Source of the DNA: Bacteroidota bacterium
Lineage (GTDB): Bacteria; Bacteroidota; Bacteroidia; Sphingobacteriales; Sphingobacteriaceae
Assembly (NCBI GenBank): GCA_013286235.1
Contig: JABDGE010000013.1
Location: 1-59,589, forward strand
Length of the DNA stretch: 59,589 nt
Reading direction: 5' to 3'
Of this stretch, positions 1-7,947 are shown one piece after another (position 1 is the first letter of the stretch; each line of letters starts with the position of its first letter). The translations under genes and the position numbers were made by a program. The notes beneath the pieces were generated by a model. The model did no database searches, was not told where the DNA came from, and was given only the letters and a program-made list of their open reading frames with translations.

Positions 1-1
1 C

Positions 2-1078
2 GATTTCATCAATAAGCCATGGAACAATGATCACTTATTGCAATCGGTTAAAACCCTTCTTGATCTGCAGGAGCAAAAAATCGAACATCACACCCGCAAA
101 CAACTCGATAAAAGCTATAATTTTCAGCATATCATAGGGGAGGACCCTAAAATGCTGAATATCCTCGAAACAATAGGCAGGGTTGCAGGAACCGATGCTT
201 CCATCCTGGTAATGGGCGAAAGCGGTACCGGCAAGGAACTGATTGCAGAGGCAATCCATCAAAACAGCCCGCGCCGCAATAAGCCCTTTATAAAAGTGAA
301 CCTGGGTGGAATTTCAACTTCATTGTTCGAGAGCGAGATGTTCGGTCATGTGCGTGGGGCTTTTACAGACGCCAGATTTGATCGGACAGGCCGCTTCGAA
401 ATGGCCAATAAAGGCACCATTTTTTTGGACGAGATAGGCGACCTGGACTCGGGCAGCCAGGTTAAGCTTTTAAGGGTTTTACAGGACCGGACATACGAAG
501 TACTCGGCAGCAGCCGCACTAAAACGGTTGACGTCAGGGTAGTATGCGCAACCAACAAAGACCTCGGCGAAATGGTAAACCGGGGCACTTTCAGGGAAGA
601 TTTGCTTTACCGTATAAATTTGATCACCATTTATTTGCCACCACTGCGGGAACGCCCGAAGGATATACCTTTGCTGGTTAACTTTTTTATAAATAATTTA
701 AAAGAAATATACGGTCGCCCATCGTTATCGGTTGCAAACAGCGCCATGAAATGGCTGCAGCAATTACCCTTACCGGGCAACATAAGGCAATTGAAAAACC
801 TGGTTGAACGGACCATATTGGTGAGCAGGAGAGATGAACTGGACATCGAAGATTTCAGGTCGCAACTGGAATTGTCGCCCGTTAAAAAAGGAAATATTCA
901 GCTTCCGGGAATCGGTACTTTGACCCTGGAGGAAGTGGAAGTTGAGATGATAAAAAGGGCAATGGAATATCATAAAAATAAAATAGCCAAAGCAGCCGCT
1001 TCCCTCGGCCTCACCCGCAGTGCATTATACCGCCGGTTGGATAAATACCAAATCCCTTACGATGAAGCTGAGGACTAA
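2..1078 (+). CDS. NtrC-family sigma-54-dependent response regulator (5' truncated by window)
   Basis: The frame is open from base 2, and its first residues (DFINKPW) match the end of a receiver domain with its conserved Lys-Pro. The phospho-acceptor half of the receiver therefore lies outside the window, and an internal TTG at 38 is not the true start. Next come an AAA+ sigma-54 activation domain with Walker A GESGTGKE, Walker B GTIFLDEIGD and the arginine-finger region (FREDLLYRI), then a C-terminal Fis-type helix-turn-helix (AKAAASLGLTRSALYRRL). The sigma-54 contact loop reads GAFTDA where most family members have GAFTGA. The protein should be phosphorylated by a kinase and activate sigma-54 promoters. 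The histidine kinase at 1062 overlaps its 3' end by 17 bases, so the two form one translationally coupled two-component pair. Confidence 0.95.
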   Translation, partial: DFINKPWNNDHLLQSVKTLLDLQEQKIEHHTRKQLDKSYNFQHIIGEDPKMLNILETIGRVAGTDASILVMGESGTGKELIAEAIHQNSPRRNKPFIKVNLGGISTSLFESEMFGHVRGAFTDARFDRTGRFEMANKGTIFLDEIGDLDSGSQVKLLRVLQDRTYEVLGSSRTKTVDVRVVCATNKDLGEMVNRGTFREDLLYRINLITIYLPPLRERPKDIPLLVNFFINNLKEIYGRPSLSVANSAMKWLQQLPLPGNIRQLKNLVERTILVSRRDELDIEDFRSQLELSPVKKGNIQLPGIGTLTLEEVEVEMIKRAMEYHKNKIAKAAASLGLTRSALYRRLDKYQIPYDEAED

Positions 1079-2363
1079 GTACGTTTTATTTGTCGTAATC
1101 CTGCACCTGATCGCGTTGGTGCTTTCTTATTTTATTTTCGAGGACAACAAGATCTATTTTATTGTTTCCGAAGTATTCATCATTATTTCGATAGTTATTG
1201 CCTGGCAGCTATACCGGCAACTGATACAGCCCCTAAAAGCATTGATGCAGGGGGTTGAAGCAATAAAAGACCGCGATTTTAATGTTAAGTTTTTATCAAC
1301 CGGCAAACACGAGATGGATCAGCTGATCGGCGTTTACAACCAGATGATGGATGAATTGCGCACCGAACGTACCCGGCAGGAGCAACAGCATTTTTTTTTG
1401 GAAAAGCTGATCCATACATCGCCGACAGGCATTGTTATTTTAGATTTTGATGATAACATCCAGCAGGTTAACCCAAGGGCATTACAGATTTTTGGAGTAG
1501 CGCCAGAAAACCTGGTCGGGCATCCGGTGGATAAACATCCCCACCCCTTGCTGAAGCAAATTAAGCAATTAAAGTCGGGTGAAGCTACGACGGTTAAACT
1601 CGACGGGGTAAATACCTATATGCTGCAAAAATCACATTTTATCGATAGGGGATTTTCACGACACTTCATTATGATAGGGGATTTGACCGCTGAAATACTG
1701 GCTGCCGAAAAAAATGTATATGGAAAAGTGATAAGGATGATGGCGCATGAGGTCAACAATACGATTGGGCCGGTCAATTCTATCTTGCAATCGGCATTAA
1801 AAACCCACCCGCTTTGGCAGGGACATCAGTTTAATAATTTAAAGGATGCTCTGCAGGTGGCTATTGACCGCAACCAAAACCTTAACCTGTTTATGAGGAA
1901 CTTTGCCGATCTTGTAAAGCTGCCGGAAGCTCATAAACGGGTTGTTGATTTAAATCATATGGTTAAATCTGTTTCGCAACTCATGTATATAAAGGCGAAG
2001 GAAAAAGACATCGAATTTGTGCTTGATTTGACGCCGGGAGCATTCAACATCATGGCCGACGAGCAGCAAATGGAGCAAGTACTAATTAATATTGTAAGGA
2101 ACGCCATAGACGCAATCGATTTAAAAGGAACCATAACATTTTATACTAACGCCGATAAAAAAAGCCTTATTATCTCGGATACTGGCATAGGCATCAGTGC
2201 TGAACAGTCGGCAAACTTGTTTTCACCATTTTACAGCACCAAAAAAGACGGGCAGGGTATAGGTTTGACGCTGGTGCGGGAAATACTTATAAATCATAGT
2301 TTTGATTTCACATTAAAAACAATAACTGAAAAGCAAACACTGTTTACTATAATATTTAATTAG
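1062..2363 (+). CDS. NtrY-like membrane sensor histidine kinase
   Basis: I place the start at the ATG at 1062 (MKLRTKYVLF), inside the end of the upstream regulator, because the frame upstream of it only reads the regulator's HTH DNA out of frame. The 433-residue protein has two hydrophobic segments near residues 5-24 and 29-48, a HAMP-like linker (QPLKALMQGVEAIKDRDF), a PAS-like domain around 125-200 (HTSPTGIVILDFDDNIQQVN), and a kinase core. The H-box is MMAHEVNNTIGP, with the phospho-His followed by Glu-Val-Asn-Asn as in NtrY/AtoS-type kinases. The ATPase has N-box NIVRNAIDAI, G1 DTGIGI and G2 GQGIGLTL. It is the likely partner of the upstream NtrC-type regulator. Its very short periplasmic loop argues against an extracytoplasmic ligand. 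Confidence 0.93.
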   Translation: MKLRTKYVLFVVILHLIALVLSYFIFEDNKIYFIVSEVFIIISIVIAWQLYRQLIQPLKALMQGVEAIKDRDFNVKFLSTGKHEMDQLIGVYNQMMDELRTERTRQEQQHFFLEKLIHTSPTGIVILDFDDNIQQVNPRALQIFGVAPENLVGHPVDKHPHPLLKQIKQLKSGEATTVKLDGVNTYMLQKSHFIDRGFSRHFIMIGDLTAEILAAEKNVYGKVIRMMAHEVNNTIGPVNSILQSALKTHPLWQGHQFNNLKDALQVAIDRNQNLNLFMRNFADLVKLPEAHKRVVDLNHMVKSVSQLMYIKAKEKDIEFVLDLTPGAFNIMADEQQMEQVLINIVRNAIDAIDLKGTITFYTNADKKSLIISDTGIGISAEQSANLFSPFYSTKKDGQGIGLTLVREILINHSFDFTLKTITEKQTLFTIIFN

Positions 2364-2445
2364 CGTTTTATTTTGGTTAAATCCTAAAAAATGAAAATTT
2401 GTTCTTTAACTTTAGTTAGTTATTAACCTAATTAATTGATAAATT

Positions 2446-3162
2446 ATGGAAGTAAAACCTATTACAAAGTACGTTGCCGAATTGATCGGCACGTTTTGCC
2501 TTGTCCTGTTTGGCTGCGGCACGGCAGTGCTCTCGGGCGCTAATTCAACGGACATCCCGCCCTCAGGCGTAGGACTGCTGGGCATTTCCCTCGCTTTTGG
2601 CCTTACCGTTGTGGTGATGGCGTATGCCATCGGGCCCATCTCAGGATGCCACATTAACCCCGCCATTTCCATTTCGATGCTTGCTGCCGGTAAGTTGAGC
2701 CTGAAAGACACTGTAGGTTACGTGGTTTCCCAGTGCATCGGCGCTATCGCCGCTTCGGGTGTTTTATACCTGCTGGCAACAGGTAGGGCAAGTTTTGCCA
2801 TGGGCGAGTACGCACTGGGAGCGAATGGCTGGGGCCCTGATTACCTCGGAAAGTATTCCATGCAATCGGCCTTTATTGGCGAAGCCGTGTTTACATTCCT
2901 TTTCCTGCTGGTGATCTTTGGAACTACCGCAAAGCGGGCCAGCCCCACTATGGCTGGATTGGCGATCGGTTTGACGCTCGTTTTGATTCATTTTGTGCTG
3001 ATACCTATTACCGGTACTTCGGTAAACCCCGCAAGAAGCCTAGGTCCTGCAATCTTTGCAGGCGGGAAGGCCTTTGGACAGCTGTGGCTGTTTATTGTAG
3101 CGCCGATTCTTGGCGGTTTAGTTGCCGCTGTTTTTTATAAGGCAGTATTTGCAGAAAAATAG
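2446..3162 (+). CDS. aqpZ: Aquaporin Z-type water channel
   Basis: This is a 238-residue MIP-family channel of the inner membrane with six membrane spans and two half-helices carrying the NPA boxes (GCHINPAIS and TSVNPARS). The residues predicted to form the aromatic/arginine filter are Phe in LAFGLTV, His in LIHFVLIP, Thr in ITGTSVNP and the Arg after the second NPA. This Phe-His-Thr-Arg set is the water-selective AqpZ pattern, not the glycerol-facilitator one. The start is the ATG at 2446. An unrelated lipoprotein gene follows 358 bases downstream, and a hairpin at 3206-3241 may end the transcript. Confidence 0.93.
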   Translation: MEVKPITKYVAELIGTFCLVLFGCGTAVLSGANSTDIPPSGVGLLGISLAFGLTVVVMAYAIGPISGCHINPAISISMLAAGKLSLKDTVGYVVSQCIGAIAASGVLYLLATGRASFAMGEYALGANGWGPDYLGKYSMQSAFIGEAVFTFLFLLVIFGTTAKRASPTMAGLAIGLTLVLIHFVLIPITGTSVNPARSLGPAIFAGGKAFGQLWLFIVAPILGGLVAAVFYKAVFAEK

Positions 3163-3205
3163 CTTATTTCCGTCAAGCGTTGTGTCAATGATGAAATAAT
3201 ATTTA

Positions 3206-3241
3206 GTCTTGAGTCAGAAAAGCATTAACCTGGCTCAAGAC
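3206..3241. repeat. Hairpin of the AGTC short-word repeat family
   Basis: GTCTTGAGTCAG (3206-3217) pairs with CTGGCTCAAGAC (3230-3241) across a 12-base loop, with one T-G wobble. It lies 43 bases after the aqpZ stop. The words 'AGTCTTGAGTC' and 'GTCAGAAAAGCA' recur at 25428-25560, 26282-26300 and 27120-27160. There is no T-run, so a terminator role is only a possibility. Confidence 0.5.
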
Positions 3242-3410
3242 ATTTCAACCATTCACCTTTCACGTTTCAACTTTCACCCTGTTCAGCGCTGGTCTTTTCG
3301 CTATCTGCTGGGGTCGGCTCACCTTCGGCCATGATCTATTAACAACTGCTGCTGCCACTGCCACTTCGTTTTCACCACTCACCATTCATCATTCACCACT
3401 CACCAAAATA
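3240..3410. repeat. Low-complexity CACC/ATTCACC word repeat
   Basis: This part of the 358-base gap between aqpZ and the next gene contains degenerate short words of the type CACTCACC, ATTCACC and TTTCAACC repeated many times, clearest at 3367-3403. No coding potential is convincing. The word CACTCACCATTC reappears at about 10926. Confidence 0.5.
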
Positions 3411-3520
3411 ACCAATTTATCTTATATAATAGCGCCGTATTTTTCCCTTGCTTTGTTAGGTAAAGACCCAAATAGCGGCTTGCAAATAATTTAAACGGAC
3501 AACTTAACATCAGGCAGAAA

Positions 3521-4000
3521 ATGAAAACTTTTTTAAAATTCAACATTTTGGTGTTGACTGGCGCGGCAATACTTGCCGTTTCATGCAAAGGGAAAAACGA
3601 TTCTTCATCGGCTTCATCCGCCTCCAGTATCGTAGCCTCGTCAAAGGGAAGTTCAGTGATGGATTCGCTGAATATTACCGATCCTGACGAAAAAAAGGTG
3701 TGCGCGTTATACGACGATGCGGTTACCGATTATATGACGGAATTTAAAACCCTGTCGACTGATACGTCCAAAGCCGCAGCCCAGCGAAGAGCCGACCTAA
3801 ACAAGCAGTACCAGGAAAAAGAAAAATCAATTAAGCCGCAGATTGAAGCCATGCGGCAGAGAATAGCAACCAACCCTGCTGAATTGTCTAAATTTATGCA
3901 GTTTTCGATGTATGAATCGCGGCGTGTAATGAGCGTGATGGGCGATTATGAAAAAGCTATGATGAAAAACATCCCTACATCCGTCCCGGCGAGCAACTAA
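3521..4000 (+). CDS. Hypothetical lipoprotein
   Basis: The product has 159 residues. An N-terminal signal ends in the lipobox AVSC (Cys22) followed by KGK, as in many Bacteroidota lipoproteins. A Ser/Ala-rich linker (residues 27-46) follows, then a charged, probably helical domain with QAPs of Lys/Glu/Gln such as KQYQEKEKSIKPQIEAMRQRI. I do not recognise a family. The protein is probably membrane-anchored and exposed to the periplasm or the cell surface. It stands alone, flanked by 358 bases upstream and about 290 downstream, in which I see no other gene. Confidence 0.75.
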   Translation: MKTFLKFNILVLTGAAILAVSCKGKNDSSSASSASSIVASSKGSSVMDSLNITDPDEKKVCALYDDAVTDYMTEFKTLSTDTSKAAAQRRADLNKQYQEKEKSIKPQIEAMRQRIATNPAELSKFMQFSMYESRRVMSVMGDYEKAMMKNIPTSVPASN

Positions 4001-4287
4001 CCTAACCAGTCGTCCTTGTGTTTACGCAATAATTACGCAGGCTGGAACGGCCTTGTTCCGGCCGTGGCGGCGCTTTAATTTCACCGCGTGGCACATCCGA
4101 AATTTTCAGTAATTAATCGGCAGGAACATACTTGCAAAATCAGCTAATAGGATAATAATTAAACGGAAAACAAAAAGCGGAGGGCCTGTAACAAACTGTT
4201 AATTAAATAGTTTTACTTAAGTATAGAAGTTCAAGATTTTTTTTCTGAAATAATTTTTATATCATATCTTTAGAAAAAATGCATGAT

Positions 4288-4944
4288 ATGAAAAAATTGT
4301 ACTTGGTTCTTTTTGTTGCCATATTTAACGTTGTATTAGCACAGCCTGCCCCCTTAGGCCTTTTTGATGCGCAGTTTGACGTGGGTCATCCCAAAATTGC
4401 CGGATCGGGCAAATACGACGCTGTAACACACTCCTACGATATAAAAGGCTCCGGATATAATATTTGGTTTGGAAGGGACGAATTCCATTACATGTACAAA
4501 AAGATCAAAGGCGATTTTACCGCCACCGCAAATTTTGATTTTCTGGGGACTACCGGTAATGCACATCGCAAAATTGGCTGGATGCTTCGCGAGTCAACCG
4601 ATGAAAAATCCATGTCCGTAAACGCCGTTTCCCATGGCGATGGCCTCACAGTTCTGCAGTGGCGCTCGCAAAACGGCGATACAATGAAAGATCCTGATGA
4701 CGAAATATTTTTTCCTGAGAAAACATTTGAGGTAATACAATTGCAACGTATCGGTAAGAGACTTGTGATGCGCGTTGGCCATGTAGGTGAGCCATTGGAA
4801 ACCGTGGGTAGTCATGAAATGCCCACTATGCCGGACGACGCGCTGTTAGGCGTGTTTGTTTGTGCCCACGATCCCGCATTGATCGAAGAAGCCCGCATTT
4901 GGGATGTACATATCGATCAGGCGCCCGCTGTGGCAGTTAAGTAA
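4288..4944 (+). CDS. Secreted DUF1349-like (concanavalin-A fold) protein
   Basis: I use the ATG at 4288 (MKKLYLVLF), which gives a normal signal peptide ending VVLA|QP. An in-frame ATG three codons earlier (4279) is also possible. The rest of the 218-residue protein is one domain with phrases (GSGYNIWFGRDEFHYMYKKI, GDF, HRKIGWMLRE, HGDGLTVLQWR, GVFVCAHDP) that resemble the beta-sandwich domain found before TolB-like propellers in Bacteroidota proteins; here the propeller is absent. The fold suggests carbohydrate or glycoconjugate binding in the periplasm or outside. A TATCTTTA element lies at 4265-4272, with no clear -33 box. It converges on the ConA-domain regulator at 5047, with a terminator between them. 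Confidence 0.75.
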   Translation: MKKLYLVLFVAIFNVVLAQPAPLGLFDAQFDVGHPKIAGSGKYDAVTHSYDIKGSGYNIWFGRDEFHYMYKKIKGDFTATANFDFLGTTGNAHRKIGWMLRESTDEKSMSVNAVSHGDGLTVLQWRSQNGDTMKDPDDEIFFPEKTFEVIQLQRIGKRLVMRVGHVGEPLETVGSHEMPTMPDDALLGVFVCAHDPALIEEARIWDVHIDQAPAVAVK

Positions 4945-4989
4945 AAACGGAGTAAAAAAGCCTTGCGCTGCGCGTGGAAACTCGCATCT

Positions 4990-5031
4990 AAAGTCTTAAA
5001 GTGGTATACACTTTAAGACTTTTGTGTTTTT
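4990..5031. terminator. Strong hairpin terminator between convergent genes
   Basis: AAAGTCTTAAAGTG (4990-5003) pairs perfectly with CACTTTAAGACTTT (5009-5022) across a 5-base loop and is followed by TTGTGTTTTT. It fits a Rho-independent terminator for the + strand gene ending at 4944 and may also block the minus-strand transcript from 5047. Its stem is built from the same AGTCTTAAAGTC words as the dispersed repeat family. Confidence 0.8.
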
Positions 5032-5046
5032 AGGCCCGGGCTCGGG

Positions 5047-6348
5047 CTAAAAATTATCTTCGTAGCTCCCGGCGCCGGGCGTTGTTAGCTTTACGTTTTT
5101 TATTTCACCTGCACCTTCAAATTCAAAACGGATGCCTGCGATGGGGTTTAGTTTATATTTCTGAAACAGGTCAAGCACCTTCCTGTCATTAAGATAAACT
5201 TTTAAGTGACGGCCTTCAACCGTACACTTCAAATGCTGGAGTTGGCTGAAGTCGCATCCAAAAGCACTCAGATCGTGGTCTTTGCCCGAAATCCAGGTTT
5301 CGCCGCTGAACAGGTTGATGTCCGAAATACAGCCTTTATCACATAAGGGCAGAATGATAGCTGAGCCCTTCAGCAAAAGCAGCACATTTACCCGACGGCA
5401 AACTGAAGCTTCAACGGCGGATGTGTTTCGTAGGCTGGTTTCGAAAACAAAGTTGTCTGGATCGATAGTTGCAAAATCATGCACGTTTGCAAATTTTACC
5501 CAGGTATCATTAAACACCGGCGTTCCCGTTTTTTGTTGAAGTAAGGCTGCGGATATTCCTAAAAAGCCATTAGCACGGCATTCCTTCGCCGATAAGTAAG
5601 TGGGAACAGGGTCCTTTTCAATAATTCCCTTCCACCCGTGGGTTTGAATATTTACAATACATTCTTTTTTGATATCGTTGTTGACGATAAGCTTTGCAAT
5701 AAAATAGCCGGGATTGTAGTAGATGGAAGTGTACTGTTTGGCATTACCATCTACTCTTTCTCTTCGCCTTGGGTCCCATGATTGCTGGATATAAACACTG
5801 TCGGAATGAAAGGCAGAAGCATCGTAATTAAATATAACCGAATTTGGCAGTGTATCCGACACCTTTAGTGCTTCGAATTTTATTCTGGAAAGGTCGATGG
5901 AAGCGCGGGACTTTTTCTGTAGGACGAATATGATCAGGCAAGCCACTACCACCAGGCCGGCAGTACCCAGCATTATATAAGTTTTTCTTGCCGTAGGCCG
6001 AATGACCCCCGGTGCCGGCAAAGCGCTTTCGCCGGTAATAATGGGTGCATTTACTATGGGTGGTTTAATTTTCGATAGATCATTCTTTTGGCGAAACGCC
6101 CGCCAGTTTTCATAACCCAGGAACACAGCAAGTGCGTTTAAAGTAGAAGTTGCCGGGAAATTCTCATAACGCACCTTCCCCCAAAGCCTTTTTAACGTCG
6201 ATACGCTTAGCTGTACTTTGGTTTTCCCAAATATTTTCTCGCTCAGCTGCTCAAAATCGTCGTTTGTCCAGTCCTCACTGTTGCCCCATTCAAGCATTTG
6301 CTCAATTTGCCTGCAACAAAGGTTCAGCAATTGTTTTTCTCTTTCCAT
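5047..6348 (-). CDS. Membrane-anchored regulator-like protein with periplasmic ConA-like domain
   Basis: I choose the ATG at 6348 (MEREKQLLNL); the upstream extension is hydrophobic nonsense over the divergent promoter region. The 433-residue protein has three parts. Residues 1-95 are a cytoplasmic helical domain with the Bacteroidota signature STLKRLWGKV...P..STLNALAVFLGYENWRAF, which looks like a helix-turn-helix. One membrane span lies at about 122-142 (IMLGTAGLVVVACLIIFVLQ). The outer part has a PKD/Ig-like strand region (SVYIQQSW... NPGYFIAKLIVN) and a C-terminal ConA-like sandwich (KYKLNPIAGIRFEFEGAGEIKNVKL). This layout suggests a single-polypeptide signal from periplasm to cytoplasm. 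It is divergent from two secreted proteins of similar fold at 6484 and 7232. DNA binding is inferred, not shown. Confidence 0.75.
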   Translation of the reverse strand: MEREKQLLNLCCRQIEQMLEWGNSEDWTNDDFEQLSEKIFGKTKVQLSVSTLKRLWGKVRYENFPATSTLNALAVFLGYENWRAFRQKNDLSKIKPPIVNAPIITGESALPAPGVIRPTARKTYIMLGTAGLVVVACLIIFVLQKKSRASIDLSRIKFEALKVSDTLPNSVIFNYDASAFHSDSVYIQQSWDPRRRERVDGNAKQYTSIYYNPGYFIAKLIVNNDIKKECIVNIQTHGWKGIIEKDPVPTYLSAKECRANGFLGISAALLQQKTGTPVFNDTWVKFANVHDFATIDPDNFVFETSLRNTSAVEASVCRRVNVLLLLKGSAIILPLCDKGCISDINLFSGETWISGKDHDLSAFGCDFSQLQHLKCTVEGRHLKVYLNDRKVLDLFQKYKLNPIAGIRFEFEGAGEIKNVKLTTPGAGSYEDNF

Positions 6349-6483
6349 GCGGCCTAAAAGTACTAAAGCTATTGATTGCTTAAACCATAAAAGTGTTACA
6401 TCATGATTGAACAAAATTGAAAAGCTTTTGAACACCATGATCACAGGTGATTTAAGAACTTTGGTACATCAAACCGCAATCAG

Positions 6484-7197
6484 ATGAACGGGTTATTTAA
6501 GCGCAGGCTGAATCATTTGCCGCCCCCGCCGCGCGCAGGCGCTAAGCCGGCGGTCAAAATTGCCGGCATCGCTATTGTCTTGTTTTTATCGTTGCAATTG
6601 ACCAGCCATGCGCAGGATGCGCGCAAATTTGATTTAAGCAGGCTGCTCGTTGAGAAGAAGCTGATTGTTAACCCGCGAAGCAGCGCGAAAGTGCTAAAGG
6701 ACAATACATATAAGGGCCTCACTTGCGGCGGCATCGTTTGGTTAACCGGCGTGAATTTTTCAACCGGTGCGATCGACATCGACCTCAGGGGAAGGGACGT
6801 TTTTCAGCAAAGCTTTTTGGGGATCGCCTTTCACGGCGTCGATTCAATTACTTATGATGCCATTTATTTCAGGCCCTTTAATTTTCAATCGGTCGACAGT
6901 CTGCGGCACAGGCATATGGTCCAGTACATCAGTCAGCCGGATTTTCCATGGGACAGGCTCCGGAAAGAACATCCGCTGGTCTACGAAAACACGATCAATC
7001 CATCGGTAAAATCCAAAGACTGGTTTCATGCCCGTATTGTGGTAACCAACGAAACGATAACGGTTTATGTCAATCATTCGGTCACGCCCAGTTTAACAGT
7101 GAAGAAGCTGAATAGTCGGATCAACGGCTTGATCGGTTTGTGGGATGACGGGCTCCCGGGCGATTTTGCCAACCTGGTGATCACAAGTAACCCATAA
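6484..7197 (+). CDS. Secreted LamG/ConA-like domain protein
   Basis: The product has 237 residues. A basic, proline-rich N-tail of about 23 residues precedes a hydrophobic segment (AGIAIVLFLSLQLTSHAQD) that should act as an uncleaved anchor or a signal peptide cut after HAQ. A single beta-sandwich domain follows, with the phrases FSTGAIDIDLRGRDVFQQSFLGIAFHG, YDAIYFRPFNF and WFHARIVVTNETITVYVN. These are typical of DUF1080/LamG-like carbohydrate-related domains; no catalytic residues could be assigned. The start is the only ATG before the signal. It is followed 34 bases later by a second gene of the same fold and lies 135 bases from the divergent membrane regulator at 6348. Confidence 0.75.
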   Translation: MNGLFKRRLNHLPPPPRAGAKPAVKIAGIAIVLFLSLQLTSHAQDARKFDLSRLLVEKKLIVNPRSSAKVLKDNTYKGLTCGGIVWLTGVNFSTGAIDIDLRGRDVFQQSFLGIAFHGVDSITYDAIYFRPFNFQSVDSLRHRHMVQYISQPDFPWDRLRKEHPLVYENTINPSVKSKDWFHARIVVTNETITVYVNHSVTPSLTVKKLNSRINGLIGLWDDGLPGDFANLVITSNP

Positions 7198-7231
7198 AGA
7201 CGGGAACAATGAACGCATAAACTATTTACAA

Positions 7232-7876
7232 ATGAAAATATCGATCATCCTGTTATTAGCAACATTTTTTACCGGCATTGTGGCCCGACAGAGACGCGTG
7301 TACATTTACCAGGAGATCAACCCGGCGGAATGGATTATTCCTCGGACGGACACGCTTGATTATTCGTTCGGCCTGTACCAGGGCCAAAATGCCTTGTTGA
7401 TGAAACGGAAATTGGCCAACTACAAGTCGGCGAGCGTGGCTTATCCAAAGGGCCTTCGATTTAGAGATGGCATTATTGAGGCTGACATTGCCTGGACCGG
7501 CAAACAGAACGGATTTGTAGGACTGGCCTTTAGGGTGAGCGACGAGCATCATTACGAAGTGGTTTATTTAAGGCCGGAGAGCTCCGGCACCATCAATGCC
7601 ATCCAGTACATGCCCGAAAAGAAGGCAGATTTTAACTGGTGGGACTATGAGGCCAATAAATACCAGGCAAATGCGATCCTGCCATTGCACGATTGGATAC
7701 ATGTAAAGCTGGTAGTAAAAGGCAGCTCGGTTTCTGTTTTTGTGAACGGCCAGGCTAAGCCGGCCATGGTATATCCGGCGCTCGACAGCAGCCTCTCAGC
7801 AGGATCAGCCGGCTATTGGTTGGGCAATAGCGAGGCGGGCGCTTACCGTAATTTAAAAGTTACCGTTTGGCAATAA
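7232..7876 (+). CDS. Secreted LamG/ConA-like domain protein
   Basis: The product has 214 residues. A short signal peptide (MKISIILLLATFFTGIVA) is followed by one domain closely parallel to that of the preceding gene: FRDGIIEADIAWTGKQNGFVGLAFRV, YEVVYLRPE, WIHVKLVVKGSSVSVFVNG and YRNLKVTVW. It most likely arose by duplication of that fold and is co-transcribed with it (34-base gap). Its place between a membrane ConA-domain regulator and a PQQ dehydrogenase suggests an envelope role in sugar binding or sensing. A weak hydrolase of the 3-keto-disaccharide hydrolase (DUF1080) type cannot be excluded. Confidence 0.75.
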   Translation: MKISIILLLATFFTGIVARQRRVYIYQEINPAEWIIPRTDTLDYSFGLYQGQNALLMKRKLANYKSASVAYPKGLRFRDGIIEADIAWTGKQNGFVGLAFRVSDEHHYEVVYLRPESSGTINAIQYMPEKKADFNWWDYEANKYQANAILPLHDWIHVKLVVKGSSVSVFVNGQAKPAMVYPALDSSLSAGSAGYWLGNSEAGAYRNLKVTVWQ

Positions 7877-7887
7877 CAAATCAATTT

Positions 7888-7916
7888 TTGTTTCCCACAT
7901 ATTGTGTTTAGCTTTA
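7888..7916 (+). promoter_or_regulatory. Bacteroidota-type promoter for the PQQ dehydrogenase gene
   Basis: TTG (7888-7890), an 18-base spacer and TAGCTTTA (7909-7916) fit the published TTG-N17-23-TAnnTTTG pattern with one mismatch at the last base. The start codon at 7948 is 31 bases downstream. This suggests the dehydrogenase has its own promoter, separate from the ConA-like genes upstream. Confidence 0.5.
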
Positions 7917-7947
7917 AGGAATAAACCAACCAGTTAAACGCAATTTC

